64,000 nucleotides of DNA from Tubulanus polymorphus (Eukaryota; Nemertea; Palaeonemertea; Tubulaniformes; Tubulanidae): assembly GCF_964204645.1 (NCBI RefSeq), contig NC_134034.1, positions 13,273,962 to 13,337,961 of the forward strand. Reading direction: 5' to 3'. The notes beneath the pieces were generated by a model. That model did not search any database and was not told the origin of the DNA. It saw nothing but the letters and a program-made list of their open reading frames with translations. The translations under genes were made by a program, and so were the position numbers. Within the stretch, counting starts at the first letter, position 1. The number at the start of each line of letters is the position of its first letter. This document shows, in pieces, positions 57,801 to 64,000 of the stretch.

Positions 57801-60800
57801 TTGGACGTTACGTAACCTTTGGATTATCATTGTATTTCGGTTCAGCAAATATCAAACTTATGCCCTACGTATTACAGGTGAGAATACTGATTCGCCAAAA
57901 TGAAAGCGATGTTTTGGCTTTCGACGATATCAAGATCGCAAATAAAACTTGCTTTTCGAAACCTTTTGGTAAGTCAACGAAATAATCATTGATACCTTGT
58001 CGATACCGATCAATATGTCCGTGTGATTTTCAGGCCCGATGAAGATGATTCAAAAAGACCGTGTAATACCGAGAAGGTGGATTGATTTAGGACATTCTCG
58101 CGTGTTCGTTCGAGTTTCCGAAATAATGCCGTTCTGGTATTGCGAAGATTTCTGCGCGAAAAGGTTTTTCGGCTCCGAGTTGGGTCCGTTCTTTCTCAGT
58201 CAGCTCACAGAAATATGGCGCATGATAAGCAAAGAATTTACAGGTATATCATACACCTAGTAATTCAGACCATGGGCTCTAAAACGAATTGGCTTTAGAG
58301 TCGATGATCAGACATGATCAGATTAATTATAGAATTTCCACATTTAACAGATCTACACGTCACACCGCTTTGGATCAAAATGAATTTGCATCCAACAAAT
58401 AGAACTCACTTCGGTAACAAGCGATGTTCGGGAATATACGGCGGAGAACTTGATCTATTTGACTGTAACATCAAGCTTCCTTGTCTTTGTCAAATTTATA
58501 CCGGTAAGCTCAAAAAAGCAGGTTTGTTGCGGTAGTGCGCAGAGAAGGTGTGCAACCGCTGCAATAATATTGACACAAACGATGCGCGTACCAAACCGAA
58601 CGGTCAAATCAAAACAAATCAAACGTAATCTACCAATAAATAAATATCAGGGTCAATCCCTATTTCTAAGATAAAAAGAACACTGTTTAAATTTCGAAAC
58701 ATCGCAGCCCGAAGTATGTGTCACGATCGGTGCATTCCCGTATTGATTTTCGATATGAGAAAACGCGCTGAACGCACCGCACTACCGCAACGCATCGTAT
58801 ATATGTCTGTTAGTGATTTCGACGGATTCGGAAGCCGAATATTTATAGAAATTATTCATTCAAGTCTTAAATTCGGTTTCAGGAACAGAGGATCGAATAG
58901 ATATTCTATCGACGTCTGAAATAGTGCACACAACACGAGATGGAAGTAAAAAACTCGAGGGTGAACCGGCTGGGATGAACGGCGGATGTGACGTAACAGA
59001 AAGCGGAACTGTAATTGAATATCGACTTCACAGAACGCATACCATTCAAAATATCCGCATTAGATTCGCCCAACGTAAGATTCATCTTCTGATTTTAACG
59101 AAAGACTGGTTCCTGTTCGTGTAACATAATACATAACAAGAATTTTAAACAGTTACGGATTTCAAGCAGTTACATACATCGGCACAATGGCTGAGTAGTG
59201 GTTTAAGCCTCGTCAATCCAAGCTACATGGCTTCGAATCCTGGTGGCGAGGAGTTTTTGGTCGAAGGCTTTTTTCTGGTCTCGTTCGCGATGCCCTGCGA
59301 GGCGCTCATTGGGTTCAGGGAATATAAAATATAGATTAGTAATTCCAATGTCATTTTTGTTCATACATTTAGCCGAATTGACGACTATCGACGAGTTGGA
59401 AGCACTCCAGATACAAAAGAACAGGGACTGCATAATATCGACTTACGGTAAAAGATATCAAGGTCATACGTCCAAAACTGTCGCGGGCGTCGAATGTCAA
59501 GCTTGGAACGCGCAATATCCACATACGCATACGAAGGATCCAGAAGAATTTCCGGAAAAAAGTTTCGGAAAAGCTTTAAACTATTGCCGTAATCCGGACG
59601 CTGCAACTGGACCTTGGTGTTACACGATGAACAAAAAAAGACGCTGGAATTTTTGCATGATTGACCCGTGCAGTCGTAAGTAATGACAAAATCTATGGAA
59701 TACCGGCAACGCTACTGTGGCAAGCGAGGATTCCACCAGGTGTCGCCGGTTGCGCTATGTTTCCGCGCTTCAATTCCTTCTACATTTCGATTAGATTTGA
59801 ATCAACTTTTCTGATTAGTAAATCAAATTTTCAGTGAAATAAATACCACACACTGAATGAGAAAGGGAATCTTATATCTATACAACGACTTTTCGGATTT
59901 GAAAGTCTAAAAATCAAGTTCAAATTTCATCCAAAATAAACTGATTTTCACTGCGAGTGACCGATTGTTTTGTGGCGCCACTATCGATCCATATCTGTTT
60001 TGTCACTAACAGGATACGTCATAGACGGACACAATCATTATATGTATTTTGATAATAATCATATGTATTTTTATGTCGATGTATCCTATCTATTGACAGG
60101 CGATCTAGGTAATGCGGTACATCAGACTTTTCTAAAAGGTACGGATGAAATTAAATGGATTGTTCAGTGTATTTCTGTACCATGTATTTCATTCTCTCGC
60201 TTGTTTTCTGTTTTATCTATTAATAGAATGTCCCGATGGTTGGAATTACGAGTTGTACAGCCACTGTTATCTAGTATCGGATCAACAATTCACCAGACGG
60301 GACGCCGAACGATATTGTCAAGATAAAGACCCGCGTAACGGTCACGTGAGTAACCGAACAAAAAAAAACTAACATAGTAATAGTAACGGAATGCATGAAA
60401 ATGATTAAACATGTTAAGTAAGAGTCATGAAATCTAATTGATTACAAAATAAACACCAATTTTCAAAATTGTAACTGTGGCGCTAGTCCAGTATACGACA
60501 TTATAGTGCGTCCTGTGGAGTCATCACTTAACTGGTGTGTAGGATGTCATCTGTCAACCGTCTTGTGGAGTCATCACCCTAGTATGTAAGGTGTGGCGTG
60601 TCATCAGCTGTAGAATATGGATCCCAAATCAAGGATCTATTTTCATGGAACTTCTTTTAGTTCCATATTAATACGCTTTTATGTTTCAGCTTGCGCATTA
60701 ATTCCCCGATTTACTCCAAAGGGATCATTCATTTATTACCTACGCATAAAATTTGAATTTTTCATTACAGTACGCAATTGCACTGACTCTTCTCCCTCCC

Positions 60801-63800
60801 CTAATGCGAACGTTATAAATGAATAACCCCAAAAACATACGTTCCACTATAATGCGCATATCGGACTTGGGCCGTAATTGTTATTTTGAATCGCCACTAT
60901 TGATGACGAAATGCACATAGACCCACACACACAGAACCCATTAAATAACGCATTGCCGTCCTTTAAAGAGTTTCATTTGTGCTAATTTGGTATGGATCAG
61001 TCCGCTAAAATTACTTAATAAATGTCAGACGCTATCGATAGCTGAATATTTTACTTCATTTTTAGTTGCTTCAACTGAACAGCCAAACAGAAGCAAATTA
61101 CATCGAGGAGACACTCCAAAAATTGAAAATAACGTACGTCTGGATTCAAGGGTCATCGGATAACGATTTACCATTTCAACATTTAACTGATGAGGGTTAG
61201 TTTTGTGCATCCTCGCTTGCCAGGGTTTGATTGCCTTCAGCCGAAGCTCACGCCAACACAAACCCTGGCCGCAGAACCTTCATTGGTCTTTTACATCGCT
61301 CAGCGGCCACCAGTCTATATATCTAGCCAATCATATGCGTTGTATTGGTAGAATGGATCTGCCGGTGAAAAACAAGGCATGGTCGGTAGCCGCTTAGTGG
61401 TAACCTGTCCACCCAAGAAATCGTTACCAATGAAGGAACGATAACCACACTCAAACGTGGTGAACGGATAATAAGATAAAAACCCACTATCTACAGATTA
61501 AAAGAATTTAAAAACAAGAATTTATTCATTCGAACAATCTAAAATATATAGAATACGCGACGTTTCGATCTCACCCTAGAGACCATCGTCAGATAAGACC
61601 AATGAAGGCTTTGTGGCCAGGGTTTGTGTTGGCGTGAGCAATGGCAAGCGAGTGGATGGTGTTGTTGATGCGAGATAAATTCTTGAAATTAAGTAATTGC
61701 AGATCTGCGAGTCTGTATGACTATATAACTGTCAGTGATCGACAAAATTGCAATATTTACAGGAATACAGGAGAACGCGTTCGATTCTGTCTTATACAAC
61801 TCGTACAGCACCAAATGGATTCCGACAAATACCACCTCAGAGAAAACAATGGCCGTCGCTGTTTGCGAAACGATTAAACGCAAGTTTTACATATATACAT
61901 ATATATTTCATATACGATTCAATTCAGTAATACATGCACCGAGATAGATCATTTTCAAGATCACCTGAGTTGGATCATTTTAAATTGCCTTGTTTTGCAC
62001 GTTCACGAGTCACTAATCTCCTTGTCAGCCTGCGTCTCATTTCACCTATTGATGAAGTTAGGGAGCATTTTTAATCAAATATTTTTCAGAAAAGCGCGGG
62101 CTCTGTGCAGGTCTGCTGGATGTATGGCGCTAAGCATAATCATAATCATCATCATAATCATTATATCATTGCAATGGGGTACCCGCTATCCCGTTAGATG
62201 GCGTGACGAGCAGTAGGTTGCTCGTTTTCAAAATTAGTTCATTTTCGATGAACTTTGAACTGGATTTTTAGACTCCTGAATCCATACAATATCACAGGAC
62301 TCACCAAATATGAAATACTATCATTCTTCTAATCAGATATCGATATATTTTTCATAGATCATTGATTCATTTAAGAGAAAAGTTCAAATTCAATTGAAAT
62401 AGCGAACCTAGTAGCGAACCTAGCGGATCCTCGCCGGCCATGAGTGGAATCCTCGATTGCCACAGTAACACCGCGGGTACACCATTGCCATTACTATAGT
62501 ATTGTTATCGTTACAGAAAATCGCATTTTCGTTCTGGGAGATATGAACCTGAAAGAAAAAAACTATACGTTCGACGAAGCATTAGCCGGCTTTAGATCAC
62601 CTTGGTTCACCGTCGAACCCGCCGTGTATTTAACTGTTATACCGACAGGTTTATCCGGGATACTTTACGCCGTAGCTTTTATTCATTCCGGTTATATGAA
62701 CGGCTACTTTCGCATCGGTAAATTGAAAGGCCCGGTAATTCTAAGTGAAATAAAAGCGACGCAAAATTTCATGTTCGCTTCGCCCGGAATCGCCCAGGCC
62801 TCCGCTTTCAAGAAGGATTGCTCCGACGGCGACGATTCGAAGTTTCAGCGATTCGAAGTGGACGGCATCGCCTTCGTACGTGTTGAGGAGACATATCGAT
62901 GGCAGCCATATCTATTGAGAAAAAATCAATTAGAAATACCCGTAACGGGAGGAGACGTGATCGCCATCATTCCCGAAGGTGACGTCGTCTTAGAATCGGA
63001 TGACGTCACCGACATGACGCGCGAGCCGGGTATGATGACCACGTACAAAATGAAGATCAGCGGCGTAGGTGATGACGTCATCTGCGCTAAGTATATGACG
63101 GAGACATCGTTGAAAATGTACTTTTTCGTCAAACAACCGACTCTGGGTAAATAGCTTCTGATTCTGGTTTTTTCCGTGTGAAACCTTTGTTTAACTTCCT
63201 GGTATATGTTTGGTGTCCCGATGAAAGTGAATCGTTATTTGAAAAGTATTTCCTCTTCGATAGCAAAAACCGAATCCTTTGAAAATGTTCACTCAATAAC
63301 CTTCTGGTATTGGAAACATATTTGGAAAGTATCTAAGAGATTGGTTTGATATATGGCCAGTATTTTCAAACTCAAAACAGTATGTCAAAAATGCACATTG
63401 TGACATTCATCAGGATGTAATAATCTTGCATTTTTGACATACTGCATTGAATTCGGGAATATTCGCTGGACTTGCAACCGATGTTTTAGTTATTTTGGGG
63501 GTGTGTCGAAAAGACCCTGATTATAGAACGATAACCACACTCAAACGTGGTTAACGGATAATAAGATAAAATCCCACTATTTACAGATTAAAAGAATTTA
63601 AAAACCAGAATTTATTTATTAAATCTAAAATAATTTAAAAGACACGACGTTTCGATCTCACCCTAGAGATCATCGTCAGGTGCGAGAAATAGATTAAAAA
63701 CAGGGGTATATATACAGAGGAGGACAGGTTAATTGAGTAAATTGGTGAGTGAGTAAGTAAATAATTAGTGTTTGGCAAGTATTTTAGATTTAATGAATAA

Positions 63801-64000
63801 ATTCTGGTTTTTAAATTCTTTTAATCTGTAAATAGTGGGATTTTATCTTATTACCCTGATTATATTTCATGAAAACTTTCAACGAATTCGGTAACTTTTA
63901 TTGCGGGGAAAATACTGTTCAGTTTGTCGGACGTTACATGACGTGGCGTATCTCTGCTTTCAGCCCCTTCACCTCATCGACGAGAAACGATCACAGACAG
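54834..64000 (+). CDS. mosaic secreted protein: MAM/kringle/C-type lectin (incomplete at right edge)
   Basis: Extracellular mosaic protein, 913 codons seen. Exons: 54834-54897 (leader MKPLIIALILTISYFDADA), 56187-56321 (MAM first half, YCDFENGLCNFTR), 56604-56861 (kringle, six Cys: ECK, RMCQNW, NYC, WCYT, EAC, PLC), 57263-57504 and 57878-57968 (MAM second half, GHYLLADLAG to VLAFDDIKI), 58034-58243 and 58351-58503 (C-type lectin fold ending DCNIKLPCLCQI), 58883-59074 (unassigned), 59373-59675 (canonical kringle, NYCRNPD, PWCYT), 60013-60108 (unassigned), 60227-60345, 61066-61195 and 61763-61879 (C-type lectin, ECPDGWNYELYSHCYLVSD to VAVCETIKR), 62517-63146 (unrecognised 210-residue domain), 63979-64000 (next exon starts). 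Most introns are phase 1, the signature of exon shuffling. Neither lectin domain shows EPN, QPD or WND, so Ca-dependent sugar binding is doubtful. The donor after 61879 would be GC-AG. Exon 60013-60108 is the least certain. Confidence 0.8.
59175..59265 (+). mobile_element. tRNA-like SINE head in an intron of the mosaic gene
   Basis: cacaatggctgagtagtggt (A box) and ggcttcgaatcctggtgg (B box) about 45 bases apart. The arms do not fold into a full tRNA. Confidence 0.6.
61438..61600. mobile_element. partial copy of the 63528-63855 foldback element
   Basis: Has the left arm (cgataaccacactcaaacgt) and the central gacgtttcgatctcacccta, then stops. Confidence 0.75.
63385..63855. mobile_element. hairpin and full foldback element in an intron of the mosaic gene
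   Basis: 63385-63445 is a hairpin (cagtatgtcaaaaatgca and its complement). 63528-63855 has inverted arms: left gataataagataaaatccca to about 63620 and right from about 63796 to 63854. Confidence 0.8.

Noticed and set aside
58694-58882. Possible exon with MCHDRCIPVLIF
   Set aside because: Exon 58351-58503 joins 58883-59074 directly in phase 1, and no good donor fits this stretch.

Overview
The window is eukaryotic genomic DNA, most likely from a marine lophotrochozoan (mollusc, brachiopod or annelid grade). The signs are intron-rich genes with GT-AG junctions and in-frame exon phases, clear animal orthologues (TRPC channel, FAM221A, DBF4/Chiffon), two intronless rhodopsin-type receptors, secreted mosaic proteins with phase-1 domain exons (MAM, kringle, C-type lectin), and a heavy load of tRNA-derived SINEs, foldback elements and minisatellites. 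The clade is an inference; nothing in the window names the species. All gene models are read by eye from coding frame, splice signals and family resemblance.

Layout. 1-12.9 kb, minus strand: a TRPC-type cation channel, 13 exons (783 codons), running off the left edge before its C-terminus. Nearly every intron carries a different minisatellite. 13.8-24.1 kb, minus strand: FAM221A, seven exons. Its introns hold two other genes: a small WSC-domain secreted protein (plus strand, 15.07-16.4 kb, with an apparent frameshift) and a single-exon PAN/apple-like membrane protein (minus, 21.5 kb). 27.3-36.1 kb, plus strand: two paralogous genes for small secreted cysteine-rich proteins, built from tandemly duplicated exon-intron units of about 160-168 bp, with remnants of further eroded copies; a tRNA-Lys(UUU) gene lies between them. 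36.5-37.6 kb, minus: an intronless class A GPCR. 40.1-51.3 kb, minus: DBF4/Chiffon, the regulatory subunit of the CDC7 replication kinase, ten exons, whose last exon is 5.5 kb and codes for a 1,847-residue tail (2,228 aa in all). 52.9-53.9 kb, minus: a second intronless GPCR. 54.8 kb to the right edge, plus strand: a mosaic secreted protein (signal peptide, MAM half, kringle, MAM half, C-type lectin, orphan segment, kringle, orphan segment, C-type lectin, unrecognised 210-residue domain), incomplete at the right edge.

The genes show no common pathway; this is an ordinary stretch of an animal genome with several unusual gene structures. The best candidates for something undescribed are the modular cysteine-exon genes at 27-36 kb, the giant DBF4 tail, and the MAM domain interrupted by a kringle exon. 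Repeats also form a story: several minisatellites look like amplified ends or heads of the short transposons found elsewhere in the window.
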